Shown one piece after another: positions 23,921 through 35,810 of a stretch of DNA of 64,000 nt. A program made the translations under genes and the position numbers. How positions within the stretch are numbered: the stretch's first letter is position 1; each line of letters opens with the position of its first letter. The notes under the pieces were generated by a model that made no database searches, was not told the origin of the DNA, and was given only the letters and a program-made list of their open reading frames with translations. The DNA lies in the NCBI RefSeq assembly GCF_018362975.1, contig NZ_CP074371.1:3844001-3908000 (forward strand), given 5' to 3'. The DNA is from Nocardia tengchongensis (GTDB lineage Bacteria; Actinomycetota; Actinomycetes; Mycobacteriales; Mycobacteriaceae).

Positions 23921-26341
23921 TCAGCGCACCAGCAGGGCTACCGGCAGGCGGGCGAACAGTTTCTCGAGGCGGGCGCGGCCGGAGAAGGTGTGGCCGGTGA
24001 GGCGGTCGGTCCAGTGGCCCTGGGGGAGGTCCAGGACGGTGTCGCCCCAGCCGCCGGCCTCGTCGAGGCGGATGCTGTGGCGGGTGACGGCGACGATGAC
24101 CTCGGGGATCTCGCCGGTGCGGCCGCGGGCGTAGGAGAGCAGGTGGTGATCGCGGTCGCCGGAGGCGAACAGGGGGATGTAGGTGCCGCCGACGAAGCAG
24201 TCGGGGCGTTCGCGGCGCAGCCACAGGGCGTAGGCGGCGATCCACATCTTGACCGCGCCGGTGGGGTCGAGGTCGGGTGTGCCGGTGAGGGATTGCAGCA
24301 GCAGGGAGCGGTGGGTGAAGTCGACCGGGCGGCGGTTGTCGGGGTCGACGAGGGAGTCCTCCCACAGCTCGCAGCCCTGGTAGATGTCGGGGATGCCCGG
24401 GCCGCACAGTTGCAGGAGCTTCTGGGCCAGGGAGTCGGTCCAGGCGTGGGTGGCGAGGTCGGCGACGAATTCGCCGAGCTCGGAGCCGACCGGTCCGTCG
24501 ATGACGGTGTCGATCCAGCGGTGCACCGCCGTCTCGAACTCGAGATCGGGCTCTTCCCATGAGGATTGGGTGCCCGCCTCGCGAACCGCCTTCTCCGCGA
24601 ACCGGTGCAGCCGATCGCGCAGGCCGGGCACGCTCGCGGCGGGCCGCCCGTCGGCCGGCCACACGCCGAACATGTTCTGCAGCAGGAACAGTGTGGTCGC
24701 CCCGTCGGGTCCGGGCGCGATCTCCTCCCAGGTGCTGACCGAGCGCGCCCAGATGTCGGGCACCTGCGAGAGCATGCCGATGCGGGGCGCGCACGTCCTC
24801 GCCGCGCTTGGTGTCGTGGGTGGACAGCGCGGTCAGGGTGGCGGGCCAGCGCGCGGCCCGCTCGGCGTTGGCGAGGTGGAATTCGATGGGTGAGCAGCCG
24901 AAACGGGCCGGGTCGGCCCCCATCTCCTGCAGCGACACCAGCCGCGCGGCGCGGTAGAACATGGTGTCCTCCACCGCTTTCGCGCTCATCGCCCCGCCCA
25001 CCTGGTGGAAGCGGGTGGCGGCCTCCCCGCCCACGGCGAGCGCGGTCACCAGCACCTGCAGCGGCGCGGTGAGCTCGGCATTGCGGCGCGCGACCTCCGC
25101 GACCACCGCGCCGACCATGCCGGCCAGCGGCGCGTAGTCGGTCCGGTAGACCGGCATGAACGACAGCACCTCGATGGCGGCATTGGTGAGCGCCATGGTG
25201 TCGAACACATCGGCGCGGGCATCGCGTTTGACCGCGGCCACCAGCCGCCGCACCTCGGGCACCAGCATGGTCTCGGCGACCGCGCGGCGAATCCGGTGCT
25301 CCTGCTCGGTGAACCACGCCCGGTCGCTGCCGTGTCCGGTGAACTGCCGTGACAGGTCGGTGAGCTGCTTCTCCCCGTCGGGGTCGATGAGCACGCCGCC
25401 GATGTCGGCGAGCGAGTCGTAGCCGGTGGTGCCGTCGATGGGCAGGGTGGCGTCGAGCGGTTCCCGGTTGGAGAGCACCTTCTCCACCAGCAGCAGCCGC
25501 TGCGGCCCGATGAGCAGGCGCAGTCGTCGCAGGTAATCGGCGGGTTCGGCGAGTCCGTCGGGATGGTCCACCCGAACACCGTCGATGAGATCGTGTTCGC
25601 ACCAGGCGGCCAGCTCGCGATGGGTGGCCTCGAAGACCACCGGGTCCTCCTGCCGCAGCGCGGCCAGCCCGCCCACGGTGAAGTAGCGCCGGTACCCGCA
25701 CAGCCCGGATTTCCAGTTGACCAGGCGATAGTGCTGCTTGTCGTGGATCCGCAGCGCGTTCTCGCCGTCGGTGCCCGGGGCGATGGGGAAGCGCATATCG
25801 TGCAGCGCCAGCATGGGTTCGATCCCGGACCGGTCCACGGTCAGCGCGGCCGGATCGTTCTCCCCGGCCAGCACCGGCAGCGCGATCCGCCCGCCCGCGC
25901 CGTTGGTCGGTGTCCAGTCGATGTCGAAATAACTCGCGTACTGCGAGTCCTTGCCGTCCCGCAGCACCTCCCACCACCACTGGTTCTGCAGCGGGTCGGC
26001 GACGGACACGTGGTTGGGCACCAGGTCCACGATGAGTCCCATGCCGCGGCTGCGCACCTCGTCGGAGAGGGCCTTGAGTCCGGTCGGCCCGCCCAGCCCG
26101 GCCGACACCGTGGTCGGGTCGGTGACGTCGTAGCCGTGGGCGGAGCCGCGCGCGGCGCTCATCACGGGCGACAGGTACAGGTGCGAAATGCCCAGCTGCT
26201 GCAGGTATTCGGCGATGGCGCGGGCATCGGCGAAGGTGAGCGCGTCGGGCCGCAGCTGCAGGCGGTAGGTGCTGCGCACGGTCGTGTGCCGTGCGATGGG
26301 TCCGGTGGTGTGTTCGGGCGAGCTGGTCATGTCGGTATCGA

Positions 26342-26345
<4 letters not shown>
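23921..26345 (-). CDS. treY: malto-oligosyltrehalose synthase TreY, one frame break
   Basis: Glycoside hydrolase family 13 enzyme that converts the reducing end of malto-oligosaccharides to a trehalose unit. Visible are STYRLQL at the start, IVDLVPNHVSVADP, the catalytic region GVRVDHPDGLAEP, LLLVEKVLS and [27 protein letters not shown], and then PGIPDIYQGCELWEDSLVDPDNRRPV. The frame changes at 24784-24787, where one extra base lies in a four-base run; the joined length is about 807 aa, normal for TreY. ATG 26345 overlaps the glgX stop by 4 nt (ATGA), so translation is coupled. treZ, which normally completes the pathway, is not adjacent. Confidence 0.92.
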
Positions 26346-28453
<2,108 letters not shown>

Positions 28454-28460
28454 ACCCGGG

Positions 28461-28466
28461 ACTTTA
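28461..28466 (-). promoter_or_regulatory. leaderless -10 box of glgX
   Basis: TAAAGT (minus strand) is followed by 7 nt and then ATG 28453. It overlaps the stop codon of the upstream MarR-GNAT gene. Confidence 0.45.
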
Positions 28467-29435
28467 TCGGCCCGGGTCGTCCCGGGGTCGCAGTGCCCGC
28501 CGCCAGGTCTGCCCGACCAGATCGACGCCGAAACTGTGGTGCGGATTCGATTCGGCGAGTTCGAATCCGGCGCGCTGATACAGGTGCCGGGCGGACTCGA
28601 GCACGCTGTTGGTCCACAACACCATCGCGGTGTATCCGGCGTCGGTGGCGAAGCGCAGGCATGCGTCGACCAGCGCGCTGCCCACGCCGAGCCCGCGCGC
28701 GGACGGCTCGACCAGCAGCAGCCGCAGTCGCGCGGTGGCGTCGTCCTCGCGCACGCAGTAGACGCAGCCGACGGGCGCGCCCTGGTATTCGGCGATCCAG
28801 GCGCGTTCCCGCCGCGGGTCGCGGGTGTCGAGCCAGTCGGCGACGATGCGCGCGACCAGGGCCTCGTACTCGCCGTTCCAGCCGAACTCCTCGGCGTAGA
28901 GCGCCGCGTTGCGCGCGATCACCCAGCCGTGCTCGCCGGGTTTCGGGTCGCGCAGCACGACGGCGGCGGGATCGGGTTCGGAGTCGGTGTCGAGGATCTG
29001 CTCGATGGTCCGCATGGCGCCGACCAGCCGGGTGCGCACGGTGGGGGAGTGCGGGACCAGCAGCTCTCCGATCTGGGTCTGGGTGCGCTGGTCGAGCAGG
29101 GTGAACGCGGCCCGGCCGGCCTCGGTGAGCGTCACCACCTGGCGTCGCGCGTCGGTCTCGGACCGGCGGCGCGCCACCAGTCCGCGTTCCTCGAAGCGGG
29201 CCAGGATGCGGCTCATATAGCCCGCGTCCAGATCCAGGGCCAGTCGCAGATCCACGACTTCGGCGGCCCCGAAGTTGGCCAGTTCGAACAGGATCCGGCC
29301 TTCGGCGAGGGAGAATTCGGTGCCGAGCATCCCACCCTGCAGGACTCCGATGATGCGGGTGTAGCGCCGGTTGAAGGCGCGGACCGCGGCGATGTGCCGG
29401 GCTTCCACCAGGTGATCGGTTGTGTCCGCGGCCAT
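28464..29435 (-). CDS. MarR-GNAT fusion regulator/acetyltransferase
   Basis: A 323-residue fusion. Residues 1-150 are a MarR winged helix (FSLAEGRILFELANFGAAEVVDLRLALDLDAGYMSRILARFEERGLVARRRSETDARRQVVTLTEAGR). Residues 165-310 are a GNAT acetyltransferase with the acetyl-CoA loop LLLVEPSARGLGVGSALV. Such fusions occur widely in actinobacteria, usually without known ligand. A perfect 17-bp palindrome 14 nt upstream of ATG 29435 is a good autoregulatory operator. The purine-rich AAGAAGGGGGG forms the ribosome site. It may be co-transcribed with glgX-treY (10-nt gap), although glgX also seems to have its own promoter. Confidence 0.88.
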   Translation of the reverse strand: MAADTTDHLVEARHIAAVRAFNRRYTRIIGVLQGGMLGTEFSLAEGRILFELANFGAAEVVDLRLALDLDAGYMSRILARFEERGLVARRRSETDARRQVVTLTEAGRAAFTLLDQRTQTQIGELLVPHSPTVRTRLVGAMRTIEQILDTDSEPDPAAVVLRDPKPGEHGWVIARNAALYAEEFGWNGEYEALVARIVADWLDTRDPRRERAWIAEYQGAPVGCVYCVREDDATARLRLLLVEPSARGLGVGSALVDACLRFATDAGYTAMVLWTNSVLESARHLYQRAGFELAESNPHHSFGVDLVGQTWRRALRPRDDPGR

Positions 29436-29448
29436 CCCGGCCCCCCTT

Positions 29449-29465
29449 CTTTGACCGAGTCAAAG
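29449..29465. promoter_or_regulatory. candidate MarR operator
   Basis: CTTTGAC-CGA-GTCAAAG is a perfect 7-3-7 palindrome just upstream of the MarR-GNAT start. Its size and TTGAC/GTCAA half-sites are typical of MarR family sites. Confidence 0.55.
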
Positions 29466-29504
29466 ATTACGCCGGGCTGCCGGGTCGCGCGGCGGTTCTG
29501 GTAA

Positions 29505-29521
29505 CTTGAACGCCGTTCAAG
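29505..29521. promoter_or_regulatory. BioQ-type operator upstream of bioA
   Basis: CTTGAAC-GCC-GTTCAAG is a perfect palindrome 22 nt before the bioA start. The TGAAC-N3-GTTCA core is repeated before bioF and between bioQ and bioB. A TAACTT -10-like box (29502-29507) puts the predicted transcript start inside it. Confidence 0.75.
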
Positions 29522-29543
29522 CCCGCTCCTCGAAGGACTCCCT

Positions 29544-30833
29544 GTGGCATTGACCGAACCCCTGACCGCGCTGTCGCCCGCCGAGATCACCGCCCTCGAC
29601 GCCGCGCACGTGTGGCATCCCTACGGCGGCTTCCCGGCCAGCACCGAACCCCTGGTGGTCGCCTCGGCGTCGGGCACCCGGCTCACCCTGGCCGACGGCC
29701 GGGAACTGGTGGACGGCATGAGCTCCTGGTGGGCGGCGGTGCACGGATACCAGCACCCGGTGCTGGACGCGGCCCTGCTCGCGCAGTCGCGGAAGATGAG
29801 CCACGTCATGTTCGGCGGGCTCACCCACGAACCGGCCGCGCGGCTGTCGCAGCTGCTGGTCGAGCTCACGCCCGAGGGCCTGGACAAGGTGTTCCTCTGC
29901 GACTCCGGGTCGGTGTCGGTCGAGGTCGCGGTGAAGATGTGCCTGCAATACCAGCGCGCGCTGGGCCGTCCGGGCAAGCACCGGCTGATGACCTGGCGCG
30001 GCGGCTATCACGGCGACACCTTCACCCCCATGAGCGTCTGCGACCCCGAGGGCGGCATGCACTCGCTGTGGTCGGACGTGCTGGTCCCGCAGGTGTTCGC
30101 GAGCGCGCCCCCGCACGACTTCGAGCCGGACTACGTCGCGGAGCTGGAGCGAACCATCGCCGAGCACGCGCACGAATTGGCCGCGGTCATCGTGGAACCC
30201 GTGGTGCAGGGCGCCGGCGGCATGCGCTTCCACGACCCGCGCTACCTGAGCGAGCTGCGCCGGCTCTGCGACGAGCACGACGTGCTGCTGGTCTTCGATG
30301 AGATCGCCACCGGATTCGGCCGCACCGGAACGCTTTTCGCGGCCGAGCAGGCCGGTGTCCGCCCGGACGTGATGTGCGTGGGCAAGGCGATCACCGGCGG
30401 CTACATGAGCCTGGCCGCCGCACTGACCACCACCGCCATCGCCGAGACCATCAGCCGCTCGCACGGCGGGCTCATGCACGGCCCGACCTTCATGGGCAAC
30501 CCCCTGGCCTGCGCGGTCGCGGTGGCATCGATCGAGCTACTGCTCTCGCGCGACTGGCAGGGCGAGGTGCGCCGGATCGAGGCCGAGCTGAACTCCGGCC
30601 TGGCCCCGGCCCGGGACCTGCCCGGCGTCGCCGACGTCCGGGTACGCGGGGCCATCGGGGTCATCGAACTCGATCACCCCGTGGACATGCGCGCGGCGAC
30701 GCACGCGGCGGTCGACGCGGGCGCCTGGCTGCGGCCCTTCCGCAACCTGGTCTATGTCATGCCCCCGTTCATCAGCACCACCGATGACGTCCACCGGATC
30801 ACCACCGCCATGCTCGCGGCTGCTGCGGCCTGA
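29544..30833 (+). CDS. bioA: adenosylmethionine-8-amino-7-oxononanoate aminotransferase BioA
   Basis: PLP class III aminotransferase (429 aa) converting KAPA to DAPA with S-adenosylmethionine as amino donor, the third-to-last step of biotin synthesis. Key segments are [67 protein letters not shown] and [15 protein letters not shown], with the PLP lysine in [15 protein letters not shown] and RGGYHGD are BioA-specific. GTG 29544 has AAGGA about 7 nt upstream. bioF-bioD follow after a small opposing gene. Confidence 0.96.
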   Translation: MALTEPLTALSPAEITALDAAHVWHPYGGFPASTEPLVVASASGTRLTLADGRELVDGMSSWWAAVHGYQHPVLDAALLAQSRKMSHVMFGGLTHEPAARLSQLLVELTPEGLDKVFLCDSGSVSVEVAVKMCLQYQRALGRPGKHRLMTWRGGYHGDTFTPMSVCDPEGGMHSLWSDVLVPQVFASAPPHDFEPDYVAELERTIAEHAHELAAVIVEPVVQGAGGMRFHDPRYLSELRRLCDEHDVLLVFDEIATGFGRTGTLFAAEQAGVRPDVMCVGKAITGGYMSLAAALTTTAIAETISRSHGGLMHGPTFMGNPLACAVAVASIELLLSRDWQGEVRRIEAELNSGLAPARDLPGVADVRVRGAIGVIELDHPVDMRAATHAAVDAGAWLRPFRNLVYVMPPFISTTDDVHRITTAMLAAAAA

Positions 30834-30863
30834 TCCGAGGTTGCCGCCGGGATGCCGAAATCC

Positions 30864-31175
30864 CTAGCGGTTGGCCCGTTTCTCGCGTGTCTTGTCTGCA
30901 TTGTCGCTGTCTGACAGCACTTCCCAGACTTTGAACACGCAGTGATAGTCATCGGACCAGCCCCGTGCGATCAGCATGAAGGTGTCGCCGTCGCGCAGAA
31001 TCGTGCGGCGGCTGATCAACTTCGGATGATCGGGGATGAATTTCGAGACGAGGTCCGGGACCTTCGCGAGGGCTTGTTCGCGGGTGCCCACCACCTCGGT
31101 GAGGATCTTCGGGGTCCAGCTCTTGCTTTCTCCGAAGCCGGTCGTCTGCTCGACCACTATTGCCCATCGTGGCAT
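30864..31175 (-). CDS. conserved hypothetical protein opposing bioA
   Basis: A 103-residue soluble protein, MPRWAIVVEQTTGFGESKSWTPKILTEVVGTREQALAKVP at the N-terminus, with a charged C-terminal tail. I do not recognise the family. AAGGAGG lies 7 nt before ATG 31175, so translation is well supported. It points away from bioF and shares with it an 87-nt intergenic region that holds a BioQ-type box, so biotin-responsive expression is possible. It separates bioA from bioFD, which are adjacent in M. tuberculosis. Confidence 0.75.
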   Translation of the reverse strand: MPRWAIVVEQTTGFGESKSWTPKILTEVVGTREQALAKVPDLVSKFIPDHPKLISRRTILRDGDTFMLIARGWSDDYHCVFKVWEVLSDSDNADKTREKRANR

Positions 31176-31233
31176 CGCGCAGCCTCCTTACGACTCTCCA
31201 GCATAGCGCCGTCCACCGACACCCATGGCCTCC

Positions 31234-31246
31234 TGAACGGCGTTCA
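31234..31246. promoter_or_regulatory. BioQ-type operator upstream of bioF
   Basis: TGAAC-GGC-GTTCA lies 16 nt before GTG 31263. It abuts the likely -10 box TATGCT (31249-31254), where a bound repressor would block RNA polymerase. Confidence 0.75.
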
Positions 31247-31262
31247 AGTATGCTTCCGAGCT

Positions 31263-32417
31263 GTGACTGCCGATCCCTTGAGCTGGCTCGACACCCGCGC
31301 TGCCGAGCGCGTGGACGCCGGGCTGCGCCGCGAACTGCGCCCCCGCACCTCCGATGCGGCGAGCATCGACCTGGCCTCCAACGACTACCTCGGGCTGGTG
31401 CGCCACCCGGAGGTCGTCGAGGGCTCGGTCGCCTCGGTGCGGTACTGGGGCACCGGCTCCACCGGGTCGCGACTGGTCACCGGAACCACGGTCGAGCACG
31501 AGCAGCTCGAGCGCGAACTGGCCGAATTCGTGGGCGCGGAAGCCGGATTGGTGTTCGCCTCCGGCTACGCCGCGAACCTCGGCGTGGTCACCGCCCTGGC
31601 CGGGCGTGGGGCACTGGTGGTTTCGGACGAGGGCAGTCACGCCTCGCTGGTGGACGCCTGCCGGCTGTCGCGGGCCCGGGTCGAGATCGCGCCGCACAAG
31701 GACCCGGCGGCCGTGGACCGGCTGCTGTCGCAGCGCACCGAGGAGCGCGCGCTGGTGCTCACCGATTCGGTGTTCAGCGCCGACGGCGACCTCGCGCCGC
31801 TGGCCGAACTGCATCGCGTGACCCGCGCCAACGGGGCCGTGCTCATCGTCGACGAGGCGCACGGCCTGGGCGTGCGCGGCGAGGGCGGCCGCGGGCTGGT
31901 GCACGAGTGCGGGCTGGCCGGGGAACCCGACCTGATCATCACCGCCACGCTGTCCAAAGCCTTTGCCGCCCAGGGCGGTGTGGTGCTGGCCGGTGAGCGC
32001 GTTCGCGCCCACCTCATCGACGCGGCCCGCACCTTCATCTTCGACACCGGCCTGGCGCCGGCCGCCGTCGGCGCCGCCCGCGCCGCGCTGGGCCTGCTGC
32101 GCCGCGAACCCGAGATGGCCCAGCGGGTCCTGGATCGCGCCGCCGACCTGGCCCGCATCGCCGGTGTCGGACATCCGGATTCGGCCGTGGTCTCGGTCGT
32201 GCTCGGCGAGGCGCAGGTCGCCTACGACGCCGCCCAGGCCTGCCGGGCCCGCGGCCTCAGCGTCGGCTGCTTCCGCCCGCCGTCGGTGCCGGAGGGCACC
32301 TCGCGGCTGCGCCTGACCGCCCGCGCCGACCTCACCGAGGCCGAACTGGCCACCATCGCCACCGTTCTCGGTGAAGTCCTCACCGAAGCCCGTGGACGGG
32401 AGGCGGTTTCGGTATGA
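31263..32417 (+). CDS. bioF: 8-amino-7-oxononanoate synthase BioF
   Basis: PLP alpha-oxoamine synthase (384 aa) joining pimeloyl thioester and alanine to make KAPA. Segments visible are [79 protein letters not shown] and the PLP lysine in [15 protein letters not shown] 31263 gives [10 protein letters not shown], the usual start, with a candidate TATGCT box 8 nt upstream. It overlaps bioD by 4 nt (ATGA). Confidence 0.95.
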   Translation: MTADPLSWLDTRAAERVDAGLRRELRPRTSDAASIDLASNDYLGLVRHPEVVEGSVASVRYWGTGSTGSRLVTGTTVEHEQLERELAEFVGAEAGLVFASGYAANLGVVTALAGRGALVVSDEGSHASLVDACRLSRARVEIAPHKDPAAVDRLLSQRTEERALVLTDSVFSADGDLAPLAELHRVTRANGAVLIVDEAHGLGVRGEGGRGLVHECGLAGEPDLIITATLSKAFAAQGGVVLAGERVRAHLIDAARTFIFDTGLAPAAVGAARAALGLLRREPEMAQRVLDRAADLARIAGVGHPDSAVVSVVLGEAQVAYDAAQACRARGLSVGCFRPPSVPEGTSRLRLTARADLTEAELATIATVLGEVLTEARGREAVSV

Positions 32418-33103
32418 CCGCGAAGCTGCTGTTCATCACCGGCACCTCGACCGATGTCGGCAAGACGATCGTCACCGCCGCCCTGGCGGCCACCGCCCGC
32501 GCGGCCGGCACCGAGGTTGCGGTGGTCAAGCCCGCCCAGACCGGGATGGGCCCGGGCGAGCCCGGCGACCTGGCCGAGATCACCCGCCTGAGCGGCGTCA
32601 CCCGCACCCTCGAATTCGCCCGCTACCCCGACCCGCTGGCCCCCGACACCGCCGCCTGCCGCTGCGGTCAGCCGCTGCTGACCCTGGCCGAGACCGTCGC
32701 CGGCATCGAATCTTGCGCCGACGCCGACCTCGTGCTGGTCGAGGGCGCGGGCGGCCTGCTCGTCCGCATGGGCGAATTCACCCTGCTGGATCTCGCTCAG
32801 AAGATGAGCGCCCCTGTCCTGCTGGTGGCCGCCGCCGGCCTGGGCACCCTCAACCACAGCGAACTCACCACCCGCACCCTCGCGGCCGCGGGCGTCGACT
32901 GCGCGGGCCTGGTCATCGGATCCTGGCCCGCCACACCGGATCTCGCCTCCGAATGCAACCGCACCGACCTGCCCGCCGTCACCGGCGCGGAACTCGTCGG
33001 CTCCATTCCGGCGGGTGCGGGCGCCTGGGCCCGGCCCGAGTTCACCGCGGCCGCGCCCACCTGGTTCGACGCCGATTGGACCGGTCGCCACCTCCGCCCC
33101 TGA
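32414..33103 (+). CDS. bioD: dethiobiotin synthase BioD
   Basis: ATP-dependent carboxylase (229 aa) closing the ureido ring of biotin. The P-loop is [17 protein letters not shown], followed by the DAPA/metal-binding [10 protein letters not shown] and the [20 protein letters not shown] block. It is translationally coupled to bioF through an ATGA overlap. bioB is not adjacent but lies 7.7 kb downstream with its own BioQ box. Confidence 0.95.
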   Translation: MTAKLLFITGTSTDVGKTIVTAALAATARAAGTEVAVVKPAQTGMGPGEPGDLAEITRLSGVTRTLEFARYPDPLAPDTAACRCGQPLLTLAETVAGIESCADADLVLVEGAGGLLVRMGEFTLLDLAQKMSAPVLLVAAAGLGTLNHSELTTRTLAAAGVDCAGLVIGSWPATPDLASECNRTDLPAVTGAELVGSIPAGAGAWARPEFTAAAPTWFDADWTGRHLRP

Positions 33104-33142
33104 GGCTCCGCCTCACGAATTCCTAACGGGCGTTTTGCGACC

Positions 33143-33262
33143 GTGGCGGAATGGAAGATCCCGGCCGCCGCCGCGCATGCGGTCATCGACGACGAGGACG
33201 TCCCGGGCGTGCTGCCGGTCGAGGGGCCGTGGCCGGATGACCGGTTCGGGTGCTGTAATTGC
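33143..33262 (+). other. possible small coding remnant (PqqD-like N-terminus)
   Basis: Between bioD and the response regulator a frame opening at GTG 33143 reads MAEWKIPAAAAHAVIDDEDV, then LPVEGPWPDDRF. The opening resembles PqqD/lasso-RRE proteins, but the hydrophobic core of that fold is missing and the frame then runs under the regulator. It may be a decayed remnant or chance. Confidence 0.2.
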
Positions 33263-33266
33263 GCAG

Positions 33267-33926
33267 GTGCGGGTACTCGTGGTCGAGGACGACCGGAACC
33301 TGGGCGACGAGGTCGCGGCCGGGTTGCGGGCGGCCGGGTTCGCGGTGGATCTGGCCCGCCACTACGCCGACGCCGACCTCAAGATCGCCGTCAACAGTTA
33401 CGACTGCCTGGTCGTCGACCGCGGCCTGCCCGATGGTGACGGACTCGATCTGGTGCGCGCGCAGCGGGAGTCCGGGCAGCGCACCCCGGTCGTGGTGCTC
33501 ACCGCCCGAGACGCCCTCGCCGACCGGCTCGACGGCTTCGCGCAAGGGGCCGACGACTATGTCGTCAAACCCTTCGCCATGGACGAACTCGCCGCCCGGG
33601 TGGGCGCGTTGTGCCGCCGCCGGGAACCGCCCGCGCCCACCCGCACCGTGGTCGGCACCCTGGTGGTGGACCGCCCGCGGCGGCGCGTGCACCGGGCGGG
33701 GACGCTGCTCACCTTGACGCCCAAGGAATTCGGCGTGCTCGAACTGCTGGCCGCCCGCGCCGGCTCGGTGGTGACCCGCGCCGAGCTCATCGAATGCTGC
33801 TGGGACGAGATGGCCGAACCGGCCTCCAATGTCGTCGATGTGGTGATCGCCCAGTTGCGTCGCAAGCTCGGTGCGCCGCCCCTCATCGAAACCGTCCGCG
33901 GCGCCGGTTTCACCATCTCGCCATGA
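33267..33926 (+). CDS. OmpR/PhoB-family response regulator
   Basis: A 219-residue regulator. The receiver has VEDDRNLGDEV, phosphoacceptor Asp in LVVDRGLPDGDGLDL and Lys in DDYVVKPF. The winged helix has TLTPKEFGVLELLAARAG and RRKLGAPPLIETVRGAGF. GTG 33267 begins MRVLVVEDD. TGTAAT (33254-33259) ends 7 nt before it and no ribosome site is visible, so the message may be leaderless. It is coupled to the kinase gene by an ATGA overlap. It is the intact paralogue of the degenerate regulator at 21891-22456. Confidence 0.9.
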   Translation: MRVLVVEDDRNLGDEVAAGLRAAGFAVDLARHYADADLKIAVNSYDCLVVDRGLPDGDGLDLVRAQRESGQRTPVVVLTARDALADRLDGFAQGADDYVVKPFAMDELAARVGALCRRREPPAPTRTVVGTLVVDRPRRRVHRAGTLLTLTPKEFGVLELLAARAGSVVTRAELIECCWDEMAEPASNVVDVVIAQLRRKLGAPPLIETVRGAGFTISP

Positions 33927-35221
33927 GCATCCGGCAGCGGTGGGCGCGCGGGTCCGGTGCGCAGCCGGCCACGCCCGGCCGATTGCGGCGCACCCGCTGG
34001 CTGTTGACCGGACTGTTCACCGCGCTGACCGCGATCTGCCTGATCGTGCTCGCCTCCATCGCCGCCTCCATCGACGCGCACTCGCGGGAGAAGGCGCTCG
34101 ACGCGGGCGTCGACCGGGTGGTGACCGGGGTGGCGCGGGAGGTGTACTGGAACGAGGACGGCGGCGTCGATCTGGAGACGGTGCGCGGAGACGAGGACCT
34201 GGTCGGGGGCGTCAACGCCGTCTCGATTCTGGTGCGGCAGCCCGACGGCGGCTGGCGGGAACTGTTCGTGCACAAGCGGTCCGGGCTGCCCGCGGATCTG
34301 AACGGCCTGGCCCGGCGCGCCGCCGAGGCCGAGGAGACGCAGTGGTACACCGCCACCGACCGCGACGGTGATCCGGTGCGGTTGGCGGCCGCCCCGGCCT
34401 GGGACAACGATTCCACGGTCGGCGCCATCGTCATCGCGGGCGGTGATCCCGCGCCCGGGGCCCGCGATCACCGCAGTCTGGTGGTGGCGCTGTGGAGCGG
34501 TGGTCTGGCGCTGGTGGCGCTGGCCGCGCTGGCCGGGCACCTGCTGTCGGGGGTGAGCATGCGCCCGGCCGTGCGCATGCTCGACGAGCAGGAACGGTTC
34601 CTGTCGGAGGCGTCGCACGAATTGCGCACGCCGCTGGCCACGTTGCGGCTCTACCTCGATGCCGCCCTGCGGGATCCGGCCGATGCCCGCCGGGCGGTCA
34701 CCGACGCGCGGTCGCTCACCGACCGCATGGGCCGCATGGTCGCCGGACTGCTGGCCCGCACCCGCGCGGAATCCGGTGCGGGCGAACTGGATCGGCAACG
34801 TTTGTACCTGGATCAGTTGGTGGAGGGCGTGGTCGCGGAAGCCGGCCGTGAGATCGCGCTGCACACCGAACCCACCGCGGTGCGCGCCGATCCGGAGCTG
34901 CTGGCGCTGGCGGTGCGCAATCTCGTCGACAACGCGCTGGTGCACGGCAGCCCGCCGGTGGAGGTGCGGGTGGCGGCCGGGCAGGTGCTGGTGCGCGATC
35001 ACGGGGCCGGGCTGGATCCGGCGCTCACCGACCCGTTCCGGCGCGGCGCGATGGGTGCGGGCGGGCGGCACGGCATCGGACTGTCGCTGGTGCAGTGGGT
35101 GGCCACCGTCCATTCCGGTTCGGTGACACTGGCTGCCGCCCCGGGCGGCGGCACCCTGGCCACCCTGTCGCTGCCGGTCGCGCCGGACGACGCGGGAGCG
35201 GATGCACCCGAGCTGCGGTGA
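33923..35221 (+). CDS. sensor histidine kinase
   Basis: Membrane kinase of 432 residues. TM1 is near residues 28-50, followed by an extracytoplasmic stretch of about 140 residues, TM2 near 190-212, the H-box FLSEASHELRTPLATLRLYLD, N-box NLVDNALVHG and the G-box region DHGAGLDP with GIGLSLVQWVA. There is no clear HAMP domain between TM2 and the H-box. It partners the overlapping response regulator. The stimulus is unknown. Confidence 0.9.
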   Translation: MSIRQRWARGSGAQPATPGRLRRTRWLLTGLFTALTAICLIVLASIAASIDAHSREKALDAGVDRVVTGVAREVYWNEDGGVDLETVRGDEDLVGGVNAVSILVRQPDGGWRELFVHKRSGLPADLNGLARRAAEAEETQWYTATDRDGDPVRLAAAPAWDNDSTVGAIVIAGGDPAPGARDHRSLVVALWSGGLALVALAALAGHLLSGVSMRPAVRMLDEQERFLSEASHELRTPLATLRLYLDAALRDPADARRAVTDARSLTDRMGRMVAGLLARTRAESGAGELDRQRLYLDQLVEGVVAEAGREIALHTEPTAVRADPELLALAVRNLVDNALVHGSPPVEVRVAAGQVLVRDHGAGLDPALTDPFRRGAMGAGGRHGIGLSLVQWVATVHSGSVTLAAAPGGGTLATLSLPVAPDDAGADAPELR

Positions 35222-35239
35222 TCTTGGTCACATCGAGCG

Positions 35240-35245
35240 TAGGGT
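35240..35245 (+). promoter_or_regulatory. leaderless -10 box of SRPBCC gene
   Basis: TAGGGT is followed by 7 nt and then GTG 35253. Confidence 0.4.
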
Positions 35246-35252
35246 GGCGACC

Positions 35253-35723
35253 GTGTCCTCCACTCGAGTCGAGAAGTTCGTCGGCGCCCCGCGCCCCAGT
35301 GTCTTCCGCGCGCTCCTGGACGCGCATTCGGTCCGGACCTGGATGGTGCCCGACGGAATGACCAGCCGCATCCACGAATTCGATGCCCGCGTGGGCGGTC
35401 GGTTCCGCATCTCGCTGACCTACGACCTGCCCGGCGAGAGCGGCAAGACGACCCCGCACACCGACACCTTCCACGGTGTCTTCGCCCACGTCGTCCCCGA
35501 CCGCGAGGTGGTGCAGACCATCGAATTCGAAACCGACAACCCGGAACTGATCGGCGAGATGACCGTCACCTACACCCTGGACGACGCGCCGGGCGGCACC
35601 CGGGTGACCGCACGCCACGACAATCTGCCGAAGGGCCTGTCCCCGGAGGACAACGAGGTCGGCTTCCGCACGGCCCTGGCCAATCTCGCCGCCCTCACCG
35701 AACGCGCCGAGGGACATCACTGA
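35253..35723 (+). CDS. SRPBCC/AHSA1-like protein
   Basis: A 156-residue START/Bet v1-like protein with a hydrophobic ligand cavity (AHSA1/polyketide-cyclase-like). The pattern is typical: VEKFVGAPRPSVFRALLDAHSVRTWMVP, then FDARVGGRFRISLTY, VVPDREVVQTIEF and GGTRVTARHDNLP, ending with VGFRTALANLAALTE. GTG 35253 follows a leaderless-type -10 box; the longer in-frame start at 35202 would overlap the kinase. The ligand is unknown. Confidence 0.85.
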   Translation: MSSTRVEKFVGAPRPSVFRALLDAHSVRTWMVPDGMTSRIHEFDARVGGRFRISLTYDLPGESGKTTPHTDTFHGVFAHVVPDREVVQTIEFETDNPELIGEMTVTYTLDDAPGGTRVTARHDNLPKGLSPEDNEVGFRTALANLAALTERAEGHH

Positions 35724-35798
35724 CCGCACATCGAGGTGACGGGCGCGCTAGCAGTCGATTAAGCGCAGTACAAGCCTGGATGACGGGCCGGAAATTCG

Positions 35799-35804
35799 TA
35801 CAGT
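35799..35804 (+). promoter_or_regulatory. leaderless -10 box of membrane-anchored hydrolase
   Basis: TACAGT is followed by 6 nt and then ATG 35811. Confidence 0.45.
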
Positions 35805-35810
35805 GGATTG

